64,000 bases of DNA from Pelargonium x hortorum (GCA_036897525.1 JAYMTJ010000022.1:56243-120242); one strand, 5' to 3'. Positions 1 through 12,879 are shown, numbered from the stretch's first letter. Notes: generated from the letters alone by a model not told the origin. A program made the numbers and translations.

Positions 1-1
1 C

Positions 2-379
2 ACTTTTTTGTGTAATCTAGCCTTCATAAGTTTTCGTTTGAATAGCGCGGAATTGCTTAAGATAAAGAATTTAAGTAGGAAACAAGTAATGAGGGATCTA
101 TCAGATATAAATAAAAAGCAAACTTGTGTAAGAAAACGGAACTTAAAGCATCTGTATTACTTACCTTGTATATATATTCTCATTTACAGAAAAAGAACCC
201 TATCCTATATGTATGTTACTTTACCCTTTAGAATTCATTATTTAGAGAAAACAATGAATTCTAAGAGCCAGTTAAGGTTAAGGTATACTAATTTAAAGAG
301 AAATACTGTACTATTGAATATCTATGCTAGAATAGATGGAGGCTCTTTATTCAATACAAATCTTGTTGAAAAAACCTAA
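2..379 (+). CDS. Open frame entering from the left edge, possible 3' end of an unknown gene
   Basis: This is the longest open frame in the window. It is already open at base 2 and ends at TAA (377-379), giving at least 125 sense codons, so the first visible start (TTG at 8) need not be real. An ATG lies at 89-91 and another at 254-256. The translation is rich in Lys, Arg, Leu, Ile and Tyr, with a short hydrophobic patch (LYYLPCIYILIY) near residues 50-60 counted from the TTG. I recognise no family. The K/R/I/Y bias is what A/T-rich DNA gives in any frame, and one frame this long is expected by chance in 64 kb. The only reason to keep it is that it runs off the edge. Confidence 0.15.
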   Translation, partial: TFLCNLAFISFRLNSAELLKIKNLSRKQVMRDLSDINKKQTCVRKRNLKHLYYLPCIYILIYRKRTLSYMYVTLPFRIHYLEKTMNSKSQLRLRYTNLKRNTVLLNIYARIDGGSLFNTNLVEKT

Positions 380-1024
380 GTTCTCCTTTTTACCGAAATC
401 GTTTTTTACAAACTCCCATCTCTTAAACCTGAGAATACCCCGAAAAAAATCTGGTTACCTTACCTCACAATACTAAGCGACAAGAGCGTCCTTTCAAAGC
501 AAAACTTCAGGTATTCTAATTAGGAATTTAGGCAAGTTGGTTAGTAATCCCCACGAGCTATAGATAAAGTTTTGTTTAGCAAATTTGTTCTATTAGGAAT
601 CGAGATTTTAGGCAATTGGAATTTATTAAAAATTCGAATAGCTTTACTGATGAAATGTAAAAGACAGTGTTATTTCATTAACAAGGAGTTCTCATTATCC
701 TGTCTAACTTCTTTAAATTCACTATACCTAAGGGAAGGGTAAACCCAGAATAAAGACTTTTGGCATGGTCAAAGAAAGAATACAGGGTCTTTTTAGAAGT
801 AACAGAGAAACAACGGATCCTAATCACTTAGACAGGAAGAATTTTCTAGTAATACCTGTGTTTAGACAAGATAGTGCTTCCTGTTTATCTGCATGAAATG
901 AATGACAAAATGAAAGCCGAAGTAACCAGGGTTAATTTAACCGGAATGTCGTGGGTTCAATTGCACTCAAAATCTTTACTTTTATTAGTATCAAAAAGAT
1001 AATAGGAATCATACAGAATTGCTT

Positions 1025-1036
1025 AAAAAAAAAAAA
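1025..1036 (+). repeat. Poly-A tract, 12 bases
   Basis: Uninterrupted run of 12 A. It has no flanking duplication that I can see, so it does not look like the tail of an inserted cDNA. Confidence 0.9.
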
Positions 1037-1221
1037 TGAATAAGCTATGAAATCTCTATAATTAATCATAAAAGCATATTTTTATTAGATCAGCCTCTCA
1101 AGTTCTTTACTGTTGGTACATCAAAACGAAATTGAGCTAGAATCCGCGGGTTCAAAACCTACTATGGTCTAAAAAATCCTACAGGTCACACACCTCTTTC
1201 AGAATATACTACAAAATGGAA

Positions 1222-1236
1222 GCGCCCCCTTTTTCA
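1222..1236 (+). repeat. GC-rich dispersed word, copy 1
   Basis: gcgccccctttttca occurs here and again, identical over 15 bases, at 55381-55395. The first ten bases also occur inverted at 5781-5790, and a near copy, ggggcgcaa, at about 47846. A word with nine G/C of fifteen should not recur by chance in DNA of this composition. The flanks of the two full copies diverge at once, so this is a short dispersed element and not a segmental duplication. Confidence 0.7.
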
Positions 1237-3120
1237 CGTATACTTTATTAATTACTTATCGATTTTAGAAAAAGCAAAATATCAGGAAAACAAAAAACTC
1301 TAAGGCAGGTTTAAACTGCTAGCTTGATTGCTTTTTAAAAATTACTAGAGAATACGTAATACACGTAGAGGAGTTAGAAATCTGGCACTTTATGACAGTG
1401 AACCCGCAAGTTATAGTTAAAGAAAATTCCGGTATGTAAGCCCCCAATTGAATATAGTGAATGTAGATAGTGAAATTAACTAATTATTCCAAATATGGAA
1501 CTCATTCTACTGCAGTCTAGCGGTTTGAAAAGTAGGGAACTAAACCGCTGTACTGGGCTTGCTAATAAATATAGATCCGATCTCTTTTTGCTGTGATATA
1601 CTAATGGGAAAGTTGAAATTCAATTTTCAGAGCTTTTTAGATCCCTCTTTAGTTTCATTTTAATCTATTACGAGATTTGAACCTTAGGGCCACTAATTCT
1701 ACCCAAGCTTTAACCTATGAATTCTAGGGAGTGCCCGGGATATCCTTTTTATTCTTAATTAGAAGCTTTCTTGGACCTCAGGACGAGTTTACTTTTTGAA
1801 CAAATCTTTCATTTTTATGTTAATAATTAGATTCTTGGATTTACTGTATTACAGGGTTTTGGTCAATACTCAGAATAGGTTCCGCAAAAGGCAAGCTCCC
1901 AGTCACGGTAATAAAATAGTAAAAACTTGCATAATAATCAGGAGTAACCTCAGGATCCTTCTTCAAGAGTTTACCAATAAAGTTTTCTCAAAAAGGCCGA
2001 GCTAAAACTACCCAAAAATGCAGCATGCTATAGTTTTTAAGCAGGTATTAAAAGCTACTAATAAACAGGGCTTCCCTTTACTTTAGGATCCTTTGATAAT
2101 ATATAGTAAGCAGATAGTAATGTCTAAATACGTGATTAGCAAAACGGAAATACAATTGCTAACTAATTACACGCGCTGGGATTTAACCTGTGTCATTACA
2201 TTACATTACTGAACAAGTAACCCATAAAGTGTCTATACTTATGGACTTAGATAGCCGGCTCCATGGGTTTCAATTTAAGAAATCCTATTAAATTATAGAA
2301 AATGAATTATACCATATTAATATTTGTACATGATTTTGGATACGACGCTATTGATAAATATTACTTAAGTCCTTCCGTATTCTAGCACATTAATTAGGAA
2401 AACTCAGATAGTAGAATTTTCTTTCCTAAAGTAAAGTCATTTCGTACAAGTAAGTAAGCTTAAGTAAAGAAATTCTGAGTTACAGAATATAAAGAATATA
2501 AAGGAGTGTTTGGTGTTCCTCTGATTTCAGGTTTTGTTTTATTAGGAGAATTTGAAAATAAGGAGGGTTACAGGTAATAAGAAAAGCTATGAGTAAGATC
2601 CAGACTAAGAGTATAGCTCTTAAGAAGGGTGTTACAGATGGATCCCACCCAGTTATAACTTCAACGAATAGAAGATTGCTTTTATAGACTATTCTGCTAT
2701 GTTCAGCTTTATACAAATACCCTTTTTTAGATACTCCCTACTTCTTTCTGATAATAAACAAGAATAAGTTATACCTGAAAATCCCTTTAAAGATTCGACT
2801 GAAGGGACAGCTCTTAGGATCTTAGGAGTAGATATAGAAAAAGAAATGCTGCTGGTTTCAACTTAAACACGGATTTACTACTTATTTGCTTCTATCCTAG
2901 CTAAATTACAAAAAGACTAAGAACTTCGCTTCTGTTCATAGTATAAAAAGGGACAAATCCTGACGTATTGGGGTAATCTTGATATAGTAGAGGTACCTCT
3001 ACTTTAATCTAAATAAAATCTGTAAATAAATTCCTATTTGAAAGGAAAGTGACTCGACATACGTCAAAAGTGAGGCAAGCTTGTGCTTGTACAAATATGC
3101 AAATGGATTTAGTAAAGAAA

Positions 3121-3195
3121 GGAGGTGAGAATCGAACCCATGACTTGAGATTCCAGAAACCGGTGCTTTACTATGTTATGTAGAGCTATACTCCA
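3121..3195 (-). pseudogene. Decayed tRNA-Gln (CUG)-like sequence
   Basis: Read on the minus strand this begins TGGAGTATAGC, which as I recall is the exact 5' end of plant mitochondrial tRNA-Gln. It continues GTAAAGCACCGGTTTCTGG, close to the D-arm/anticodon-arm block of tRNA-Gln with anticodon CTG preceded by T33. A T-arm ATGGG-TTCGATT-CTCAC follows (four of five pairs) and the end is CTCC, which can pair with the GGAG of the 5' end. Order and spacing are those of a tRNA. It looks broken: the D-loop region is several bases too long, the 3' half of the anticodon stem pairs in only three of five positions, and the 3' acceptor strand is about two bases short. I call it a pseudogene. A divergent gene repaired by RNA editing is the alternative. 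Confidence 0.45.
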
Positions 3196-6100
3196 TAAAA
3201 CAAAACTACTCCCTTACTATAACTAGAGTATTCAAGACGAGCTAAATTGACTTGTATTTAAGCAATTTCTAAGAGGATCGAACTGGTCTTATCCCAACTA
3301 GAACTCCTTCTTTTAGAGCTGCTGCAACTTAAACCTCAGGAATGCAATTAGATCTTAGACACCCTTTCCGTAAAGACTTCCAAGAAAGGCCCTTGTATAG
3401 ACTACAAACAATGTCAAGGTTCTTATCTAGAACAAACACCTTAAAACCCTTCATGTTGAATTACCCCTCATCTTACTCATTTGGTTTATCCTATATTCAT
3501 ACTTCCTTTGGATTATTCAAGTAACATCTTTAAGTAAAACTAGTAGGACATAGCCAATTACCATGTCCCTTCTGAAATGTTCTAATAAAAGGCTCCAGAG
3601 ACTGAGAATCCTACGAATAATTCAAGATGTTCCGTAATAAGGTAATTCATTTTAATGATTGGATTATACCAAATCTCATACCTACTAAGTCTTTAGGCTT
3701 GCCTACAAAAAGGGTGAGAAACGAGTATATAAGATTATCTCGAGTTTCGTTAATTATTATAAGTTCCTAGATATATTGTTTGCTATATAAGGGCAATTGT
3801 CTTCCTGTTTTTTAGAGAGCTTAAACCTTGATAAAGAAATAAAACCCTTTTGACTACGAGTCATAGACTAAATATAACTAGTTTTTTTTTGTCTAACTGA
3901 GAACTATCAATCACATGGATTCCCTTATTAAATATTTATTTGAATTTACGATAAGGGTACAGTTGTGGACAGTCCTCGTTAAAAATCATACTGGGGTTAG
4001 TGCTTTCTTTCATCTATTTTTGGGGTATGGAATTAGAAAATAAAGTCAATTTGGAATGGCTTTTTTTTTAGAATATCAAAAAAGGTCAGATTTCAAAGCT
4101 TCAAGAAAAAGAGGTCATGCAGATAAATTTTTTACCAGGCAGGCACCCGCTGTAACTAAAGCGCCAGGTTCAAGGTCAACGAAAGGTCTTTCCCAGTCAT
4201 ATATCGATACGGAGGCGTTGCCCCCATCTTTTTTGTATGAGTTATAAATTGAAAGTTTATACATAATTTTTAATAGAGAATCCCGCATGACTACTATTCT
4301 ACCTAAGTAAATGACACTTTACATACAATTTGGAAAAAGTAAGTCCAGTAACTGAACAAATGCCGGGAAATCTCCCTTTTTTCTATCTGAACTTAGATTC
4401 TAGAACTTCTGATACTGGTTAAATCTATCTCATTTATAAAAAAATAGAATTCCTCTTTTGACAAAGGAACCTTCGCAGCTCCTTTAAGCATTGAATAGAA
4501 ATGCCTTACACGAACCGCGCTCCATCCAATTTGAAACCTACCAAACATGCCTTATATTCAAGGAATCGTGCTCTTAAATTTTTAGAATACTTAAAACTTT
4601 TATTTACTCTATATATTTATAAGACTTCCTTTTCCTGATTCTGCTTGCTTTTCCTAAAGGGCTTTTTTTGCTTATTTTAGAGAAATTAAAAGGTATCCAG
4701 TTTACTAGAATTTATACTAAAAGAAGAAAACCGCTACTACTCTTAAGGGATACAGCTTATCCATTATATACTAGTCGATCAGTCTTGTTCCTACAATTAC
4801 ACCAGAAATTATATAAATACGAAGCAAGGATATAAGACTTCGTATCTTAAAAGAGAAATATGGGAAGATGGAATTTTAGGTAATAATTTCAATTATATAG
4901 GAATTTAAGTTAAGACCTTCAAACTCAGTATTTTCTTTCTTATAAAGAGTTAATAAATGAATTCGCAGTGGGGTTTCCTCTAAAAAACTTTTCTAGAGCT
5001 TTCTTTGTCATTTTACCCACGATAGGGTTACCAAACTTAGCTAAGTAGCGTACCCTTCAGCTCGAATTAAAGAATAAGGGGGACTTCTAGTAATAATACT
5101 TAAAAATAAGAAAGACCGCATACCCGTAAGGGAGTATTTCCGACCTTTTTTGTAATAGACTTTCACTGTACCATACTTCGTGGAATGTTTAGTATTAAGA
5201 TCCCGTATTTCTGTTCCTAGATCGAAGCATTAGCCAGGACATATAGATCAAGGGCATCTCCTTTTTACTAATTTACTAAGCTGAAAAGTTAAGCAGGATC
5301 CTGTAAGAAACCATTAATGAATATGTGTTCCGGGAATGGTTCTAACCCAAATATAAGGAGAACTGGGACTCCCACGGGATATAAATAACAGGTAAATCCG
5401 CGAGTTAAAACCGAAAGTAGATAGACTGTCTTAAGAAACTTTGTACTATTTGAAGCTCAGGTATATCTTAAAATCTTTTCTGGGGACACTGCCTAAGCTC
5501 GCCCCTAATGAGCAAGTAAAGTAAATAAATATGTAATAATATAAGGGAGTAAGTAGTCTTTTTCCTAAGGGATGCCGATAGTTAAACCTTTGACCTAAGA
5601 ACTGCTTTGTTTAACCACAAAATTGATCTAAAATAAAACTGAGTTCAGGGTTCTTTATGAATAATGGGGTATAGGCGCTTTTTTCGCTTATAAAAATCCA
5701 ACTAAACTAAAACCTTTAATTAAATATTTTACCCCTTTTATTATAGGGGAGTTTGACTTTTAGAAGGAATGCCTTAAGAGAAGGGGGCGCAAACTTGATA
5801 TACTTCTCATCTCACTTGATAAATTTTGAGTCTTTAATAAATCTTAAATTCTATATACTTTAAGAAAATTGAAATTATTAGGTTCTGGAGTCCGTTTTAT
5901 AAAAACAAAAAAACCCAAGAAGTAAAAGAAGCCTTTAACCGTCTATTGAACACAAGCTGGAATACAATTCCCAGAAATAAATATAGAGTCTTTCCTTTCA
6001 TACCAAAAATGAATAATGAGAGCTTTCTTAAAAGATAAACCTACTCTCTGCAAGACCTGCATAACCCCTTCCTAGATCGGAATGTTTCCTTATAAAATAT

Positions 6101-7081
6101 TCACTACCCAGAATCCGCTATCCTAAAATCCATTAGCTGCAATGTCTGCCAGGTTTCAACAACTGAACAAAGTAAAGCAATTAATTGAGTTCCTAAACTA
6201 TCTACTTGGATAAATACATGAGTTCACAAAGTCCCATAACTTGCACCTACATAAAAGCTTTAACAAAGGCTCTTACTTATTTAGAATTCCCGAACCCCTG
6301 TCAGTCAAACTTGTAATTACAACTTGCTCCTAAAGAATTCTTTACTAAACTAATAGCAGAGAATTTCTCCCTTAATAAACTTTTATTTAATCGGAATACT
6401 AAGACACAAGGCATAACACTTTTAGTAAGATAAAACCGAACTAAGAGATCTCTATTCTATATCTAATAAACTATATATCGGTCAAGAACCCGTTTATATA
6501 TATAGTAGCTAAAACTAGGGTAAAGACTCTATCTATGTCATATTAAACGGAAACCTATTGAATTCTATTGTCTCACTCAAAGTGCAGAGGTAAGCCCTTT
6601 AATGAATAGACTTCTGTTTACTAAACTAAGCGGAATTCCTATACATATTTTTTCTTTCACTACAACTCCTAGTTTAAAGAACTCTAGCCTAAAAACTCTT
6701 CTTCCCGATTCTCCTATGTCCTAAACTAGCTTAGAAAGAACACGAAAGCCAACTCTCTAGTGTCCACTAAATAGAAAGTGTACTGTCTACCTAGGACTTC
6801 TCAAAGAATCTATTATGTTATTCAACTGTCAAACTAACAAGAAAATTCTATAATAAGTCCTTCTATAAAGATCGGCTTACAAGGACATTAGCTTTACAAA
6901 GAACTAGAATCAGTGCAATACCTTCCTTCTTTAATAGTACTAATAGCAAGAGCAACAATTATGTCTTTCTTTACCTTAGACTGCTAACAACAGATGAATG
7001 AAAACAAAGAAAGAGATTTTCTTCTGTTATGTTCCTTCTTATCTTCCGTCTTAGTTAACCTTCTCTTGCACAGACAGCTTG

Positions 7082-7099
7082 CATTCAACAGTCCACCTT
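7082..7099 (+). repeat. 18-base word shared with 38804-38821
   Basis: cattcaacagtccacctt is identical at 7082-7099 and 38804-38821. Both copies lie in B-type DNA in the same orientation. Flanks share only short words, consistent with old duplication followed by decay. Confidence 0.65.
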
Positions 7100-8675
7100 T
7101 AGCAGTAATCCCAAACAAGGAATCTGGTTTATGTTATCCAGTGGCTCGCTTTACCAAGACTGAGCTACACTAACTTTAGCAGGCTTTACCTCATGACAAG
7201 AAGAGTTAGCTACATACACCGTCAAGATAGAGCTGCCAACCTGGAAAGTGAGATTCATCTATAAGTTCATAAGCTGTATCATAGCCCAGGAATTAGAAGA
7301 ATAGGAATACGAGAAAATTGACAAGATAGAACTGTCAAAGTTAAGAACCCCCAAGAGCAACAATTCAAAATGAATCTTTCCTATTGCTAAACTATCTATT
7401 CTAGAACATCCTAGCTAGGAATCTCTGGTCTAAGGTAAGGAAAAGCTACAATTAGTGGATACCAAAGCTACAAGTGCTACTACAAGGAAAAACCAAAGAA
7501 TAGTTGAGATGAACTCTTTCCTAAAACAAAGTTTCTATAACTAACTCAAAGGAATCAGGAAGACTAATACAAATTGGATTATCGGATTATCTGGTTTACC
7601 AACTAAACATTACTCAAATAGAACTCAATTAGGAATGTACTCTAATGAATTAGCTCAAGAACAACTGTCAAAAGATCTACAATTCCTAGAGTTTATAGTT
7701 ACTTATTTATCAGGTACCTCTAAGATATAGAATTAGGAGCTCATAGAACATTTCCCTCAACTAGAATAGAGTCTTTGAGATAGCTTGGCTTTACAAGACT
7801 AAAGAGCTTTGGTTGGACTTCCCTTTCTTCTTTAGAATATGTTATCCTTTAATCCTCAAGACAAAGAGCTAGACCTAAATCCTAAACTTAGAATCTACTC
7901 TCACAAAGACCTGTTCTCCTAAGTAAGGACACTGACTTGCTTTAGCTGCAAGCAAACTACAAAGCTACAATTAATAGAGTACCCTGTAAAAGAACTAAAG
8001 GTAATAAAATCTGTTATCTTATTAGCTGTCAAAGAAGAGTGCTTTGGATAAGATAGAGCTTAGCCTACCCTGGGACTGGGAATTCCTTAAACAATTAATT
8101 CACAAGAAACTAAAACTAGAAGAATAAACTTCCATAACCTGTGAAAGAGCTGACTTCCAAAAGTGTAAGAAGTGGGATTCTGTAGTTCGGTTGGTTTGTT
8201 GGATGCTGTTGGTACTGTATTCCTTTAGACCATTCCCATCTAGAATTAGACATGATAAGGATTTTTTTTTTCAATTGGTACAACAAGAATTAGTACAAGA
8301 AGTAAAAGTACCTCAATTGACAAGTTAGGAAATGAAGAAGTTTACCTTGGATAATCAGTTTCTGTGACAACACGCTTAAGATCGGAAAGCTGTTCCTTGC
8401 AATACAAAACATGGAATTTTCTGTCTAAGACTCCTGAACCTGCTATACTGATATATCTATCGACTAGATAGTCCATGCAACAACAAACTAAGAAACCAAA
8501 TTATATAATTGACTCCTAAACTTACAGGAACTCATTGAATAAAGCAATTCTTTAAACACCTCTCCTCTAATTTCTTTCATTTAGCTACTATTCCATCATT
8601 AGAATCAGAATCAGTTATTCCTTTAGCAACCGCTTTACTTCCTTCAGAAAGAGCTACAGAAAAGCAAACTATCTT

Positions 8676-8688
8676 TGCCGGCTTATCC
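8676..8688 (+). repeat. 13-base word, inverted at 9690-9702
   Basis: tgccggcttatcc is present here and exactly inverted at 9690-9702. Degenerate relatives of its core (gccggcta, gcaggcta, gcgggcta) recur in the B-type stretches, for example at 11490, 39070, 43430 and 53320. Confidence 0.55.
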
Positions 8689-9889
8689 ATATAGATCCCT
8701 AGCTTTATAGATCGAAATTCATTCTAGCTTCAAGAAAAACTAACTGGCTTCCAAAGTGTATTGACATCTTTAAACTGGAACTCATTTTAAGATTAAGAAT
8801 TATGAGTCTCTAAATAAATAGAATCAGATTCTGCCTCATACACCTTTGCTTTAGCTGCACCTTCTCCATCAGCACTAGGCCTAGAAAAGCATTCAATTCC
8901 TTGACCTACAACAAAATAGAAAAGAAATTTAGGAATATATTCCAAAGATCAATAGAATCTAGATCTAGCTGCAACAGCTTTTCATTAAGACTGAGGATTA
9001 ACTCCTTTGCAATCCGCTTAGAAGATCCAAAGACACTAAAACTGGAAACTACTCAAGTCAACGGCTTGCTTAGGAATTAATACACGTACGGTAGAATTCT
9101 TATCTATATCTATAAGACCATCTTTACCTTTACAAACAACACACAGTCCTAAGGTCCAAAATCTAATACAAATTGTTCTAACCTGTCAATTAATGCTAAC
9201 AATCCCCACTAGTTCTAACTAGGTACTTACAGGAACCTGTTGGAGCAATCTTGCCAGTGCCAACCTAACCACGGGACTCAGTAAACCAATCAATCCAGTT
9301 CCGATCTAATGAAGGAGTCAATACAATGTCTTCAGCTTTTGGGAGCTAATTCCTTGTAAGCCGGTAAAGAATTCTAATCTTAAAGAAGTTAGTTTAAGTA
9401 AGATAGATACATGAGCTTAGACTCACTTTAATGTCTAATAGGGATAGAAGGTGTTGCTAATTTAGAGGAGTTAAATAAACGGGTAAACCTCTAGTCTAAG
9501 CTGATTCTAGAAAGGGAAGTCCAAAGCCTTTGTAAAGCTAGCCTAAGGAAGTTGAGCTAGTATTCTTGTCTTTGTTCTAATAGGATTGCAGGTATTGCAT
9601 CTAAACAGAATTCCAGGTTTTTGGAGGGGAAAGCAGGTTGACATTGACAGTGTTGCTATGCGTGTCTAAGATTTGTATTAGTTCTATTGGGATAAGCCGG
9701 CAAGTTCAAGTCTAAGAGATCTTACTCTTACGTACAGAACAGATAGTAAGTACTATTCCGATCACTATTCCGATCTAAGTGAAGTGTATATCTAAGTGTA
9801 TAAGCTAAAGGAGATCAGAAAAGAATTCCTTACTTAAATGAGTTTACCAGTTTAGTTTAGTAGTTTTAGATAGTACTAATCATAATGAA

Positions 9890-9917
9890 TTCCTGGTCTT
9901 TGTATTCTATTCTGTGA
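9890..9917 (+). repeat. 28-base repeat, partner 12411-12437
   Basis: Seventeen identical bases (ttcctggtctttgtatt) are followed by ctattctgtga here and tattctgtga at 12411-12437, a single-base indel. In this copy the second shared word (accaaactctaaatccaa) lies about 200 bases downstream; at the partner it lies upstream. The two words have therefore been reordered. Confidence 0.7.
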
Positions 9918-10091
9918 GCAAGTCTAACTTAAGGAAAGCTATTCTTCTGAGATTCCTTTTCCTTGTAATGTAAGTCGGCATATTTCAGATAGCTATGAAT
10001 TTGTTTCTTAGTTCTTTTCTTTCTTGTGGAACCTTTTTTTCCAGTAAGTACATTCCATCTATATCTATAGCAGGATCCAGCTTTCCTTGAG

Positions 10092-10109
10092 ACCAAACTC
10101 TAAATCCAA
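10092..10109 (+). repeat. 18-base repeat, partner 12353-12370
   Basis: accaaactctaaatccaa is identical in both places. Downstream here the sequence runs ttgttctaact then acaggaacctg (10131-10141). A degenerate version of that part is at 9212-9239, so at least three diverged relatives sit within about 3 kb. Confidence 0.7.
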
Positions 10110-10392
10110 CTTGTTCTAACTGATGAACTAACAGGAACCTGAGAATGAAAGCAAGTGCTCTTGACTGTACAAAAGACAAGCTTTTGCCTTATCTTCCTAA
10201 CTAGAAAGATTGAATTCCTGCACAACTGATCTTACTCTTTGGTCTTTGGAAGCAGTGCTCTTTGTAAGCCGGCTCTTTCAGGGCTACCGCGCCTTGCAGT
10301 AACAACTAAATCCTAAAAACCAACTAAATCCACGGTTCGAACTTACCCATTTTTCTAATAGTAGGAAGGAACTCTCTGAATTGTAGATCTTG

Positions 10393-10405
10393 GGTTCTTG
10401 GCATT
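10393..10405 (+). repeat. 13-base inverted pair with 10487-10499
   Basis: ggttcttggcatt and its exact reverse complement are 81 bases apart. The arms do not extend further. Relatives of the word (gttcttggctt) occur at about 12869 and 52645, and the inverted form ccaagaact at about 51044. Confidence 0.6.
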
Positions 10406-11474
10406 GCAGTGTTATAATGGAAACAAGTCAACTTGCCTTATCCTTATCCGCTAGCTTGGGCTACACCTCCTATATAGAATAGAACAAATGCCAAGAACCT
10501 GTCACCTAAAGTAAAGACAAATTTGTTACCATTAGCTTTAGCTACAATAAATAGAATCTGTTTCCATTATCTACAAGTCGGCTCGCATTACAAAGACAGA
10601 AACCCAAGGAATTCCTTTCTGTTAATTACTGTTAGAACACAAGAAGAATACAATTCAGATAGTGTACTCCTAAACAATCCCTAAGGAAAGGTAAGCTTAG
10701 ACTCTACTCTCTAAAGAATACAATAAAACAAATGAAATAGAATCCGGTTCTCCTACACCGCATTATATTCCACTATTCCATTAGAATCTTAAACACCTTT
10801 TGCTAGCTACCGGAGGATTCCTCTCTATATAGAATCTGGTTTATCCACTTTTACTGGGTTACAAACAAGCTGCACCTTCTTAAATAAGTTAATGCTTAGA
10901 CTTAAATATGTTAATGGTTTTCCTTTATTACAAATTGTCAATACCTGGAATAGAATAAGAAAGAGGACTCCTTTAGAAAGAAAAAAGGGCTGTCAAGCTA
11001 GGAGAAGGTGGATTTTGGGTTAGGTCCTAAGAAACAAGCTGGGAATTTAGACTATTGAGGACTGTGTTCTTAAAGGTACCCGATTATTTATTAGTTAGAG
11101 AGTTCTAAAAGTGCAAGGAAGGAGTCAAAAGTCCTAATTTCTTTTATACAGGCTGGAATCCATAAACAAGATAAAATACGAAATCAGGAATAGTAACAAG
11201 CGAGACATACCTTCTAGCTGCTATAAATCCATTATCATCAAACTACTGAAAGTGCTTACAACAACAATTATCTGTTCCTAAAGCCACACTTACCTCAAGT
11301 CTTACAACAAAGGAGAATCCGCTTTATGTTATCCTTTCTATCAGAAGAACTAATACAAAGAGCTACTCGTTTCCATTAACCAAGAAAAAAATCAGTAGAG
11401 TTCCTTTAGCTGTCAATACTCAATACACTTACCTAGATCGGAATCAAGATAAACTGACTTTACAAGAGATTCTA

Positions 11475-11497
11475 TTTAGACTGAATTTGCAGGCTAT
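11475..11497 (+). repeat. 23-base repeat, partner 43416-43438
   Basis: tttagactgaatttgc followed by a/g and ggctat is shared in 22 of 23 positions with 43416-43438. Both copies are in B-type DNA in the same orientation. Confidence 0.65.
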
Positions 11498-12879
11498 AGA
11501 GGGACCGTCTAACTGGAGGATTCATTTATGTGTGTTTCTTAGACTTAGATTAGATATGGGATTTAGAGTTAGCTCAAGAATGGTCCTGGAAATGTTGAGT
11601 CAAGCTTGCCTTTGCACATACCCCGGATTACAAGGTTAGAAGACTTGAAAGAGATTTAGTTGGGTTTGGTCCTAAAGAAATGAGTTCAATAAGGAAAGGT
11701 CCTAAATGTACAAGTTCTGGGATTACAAAGTTGACAGAGGAATATAGTAACTCGGGGGGGCTATATATCTAAGAATGCAAGAGCAACACTAGCAAATTCC
11801 CTCATGATCATCAAGATAAACTAACTTCCTTAGAGGAAAGAGATGCCTCCATTAGCATAATAGCAATAGCTGGTAAAGGATGATAATCTTAAAGAAAGAA
11901 GTTATGGAAAACAGGCTGACATTGATGGTAAAGAATTGAAGCTAAAATTCCTGTTTAGTAGTTTAAATCTCTTCTGTATTCCTTGGTTTCAATTGGAATA
12001 GCTGGCAAAGGAGTCTATGTGTATAGCTAATTAAAGAAACAGATTCTATATTCTATTTCCGTGCAAGTGTAGTAGGTGGAGCTCTATCTTAGTTAGCAGT
12101 TCAAGCCAGTCTTCTTGGTTTCGAGATTCCTAAGCTATTAGGTCTAAAGGAGTTAAACACAGAAAATGTATTCCTGTGCTTTGTGTTTTGAGAGTCTAAG
12201 CTAATAATTTTCTAAGAGATAGTGAACTCTCAGAATTGTAGCTATAGAATTAGTCTTTTCTATTCTGGGTAATGAACAGGACATGAGCTTAGTCTCTTAA
12301 GTGGGACTGCTGCTAGGTCTTTTCCAGGTTGTACTGATTCAGAACCTCTTTAACCAAACTCTAAATCCAAGTTTCGCAAAGGAGATAATCCTTCCTAACA
12401 ATATCAACATTTCCTGGTCTTTGTATTTATTCTGTGACTGTCAGCCAAGTCTAAAGCTAGGTACATTCTTACTTAGTGGATATAGGAAACCCAGATTTAT
12501 TACCTTTGTTAATGTATTCTGTGTTGTAGCAGGCATCTCTTTCCTTAGGTAAAGAGTCAATTGAAATTCTCTTGTCAGCTGTAGATCTTGGCAGGAATTG
12601 CAAGCAGGAGGACCTTTTAGTCATCTTTGTTTGGATAATAACATTTAGTTGATATAGGTACCGGATTCTATTTCCTAAGGAGTTGAATATTTCTAATTAT
12701 TGTCTTGAGGGAAAGTGGAAAGCTGTTGCTAAAGGAATAACAGAAACTGATTATCTTCTTTCGGTTTTGGATTCTTTAACTAATTGAATTCCGGTCATAT
12801 GAAAGGTATTCATGTTACTATTTTAGTATTCTTGAGTATTCTGATTTACTGTATAACCAGTACAAGTTCTTGGCTTTGA

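Larger units (their letters stand above)
380..6000. other. A-type gene-free DNA
   Basis: No gene is visible apart from the tRNA-Gln remnant at 3121-3195. The texture is AT-rich with isolated G/C clusters. The recognisable content is a 12-base poly-A at 1025-1036, the GC-rich word at 1222-1236 that recurs at 55381, its shorter inverted form at 5781-5790, and an imperfect hairpin at 5120-5137 (six pairs with one bulged A). The open frames at 1796-2005, 2480-2716, 3342-3524 and 4056-4247 are 60-78 codons long and of chance length. I saw no promoter or processing signal that I could defend. Confidence 0.6.

Noticed and set aside
951-1165. tRNA genes suggested by gtgggttcaatt (about 949) and gcgggttcaaaacc (about 1149)
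   Set aside because: T-loop-like words alone are expected dozens of times by chance. No acceptor stem, and no anticodon loop with T33, can be formed.
12301-12552. 83-codon hydrophobic frame as a small membrane protein
   Set aside because: It contains both copies of words repeated at 9890 and 10092. The hydrophobicity follows from T-rich codons.
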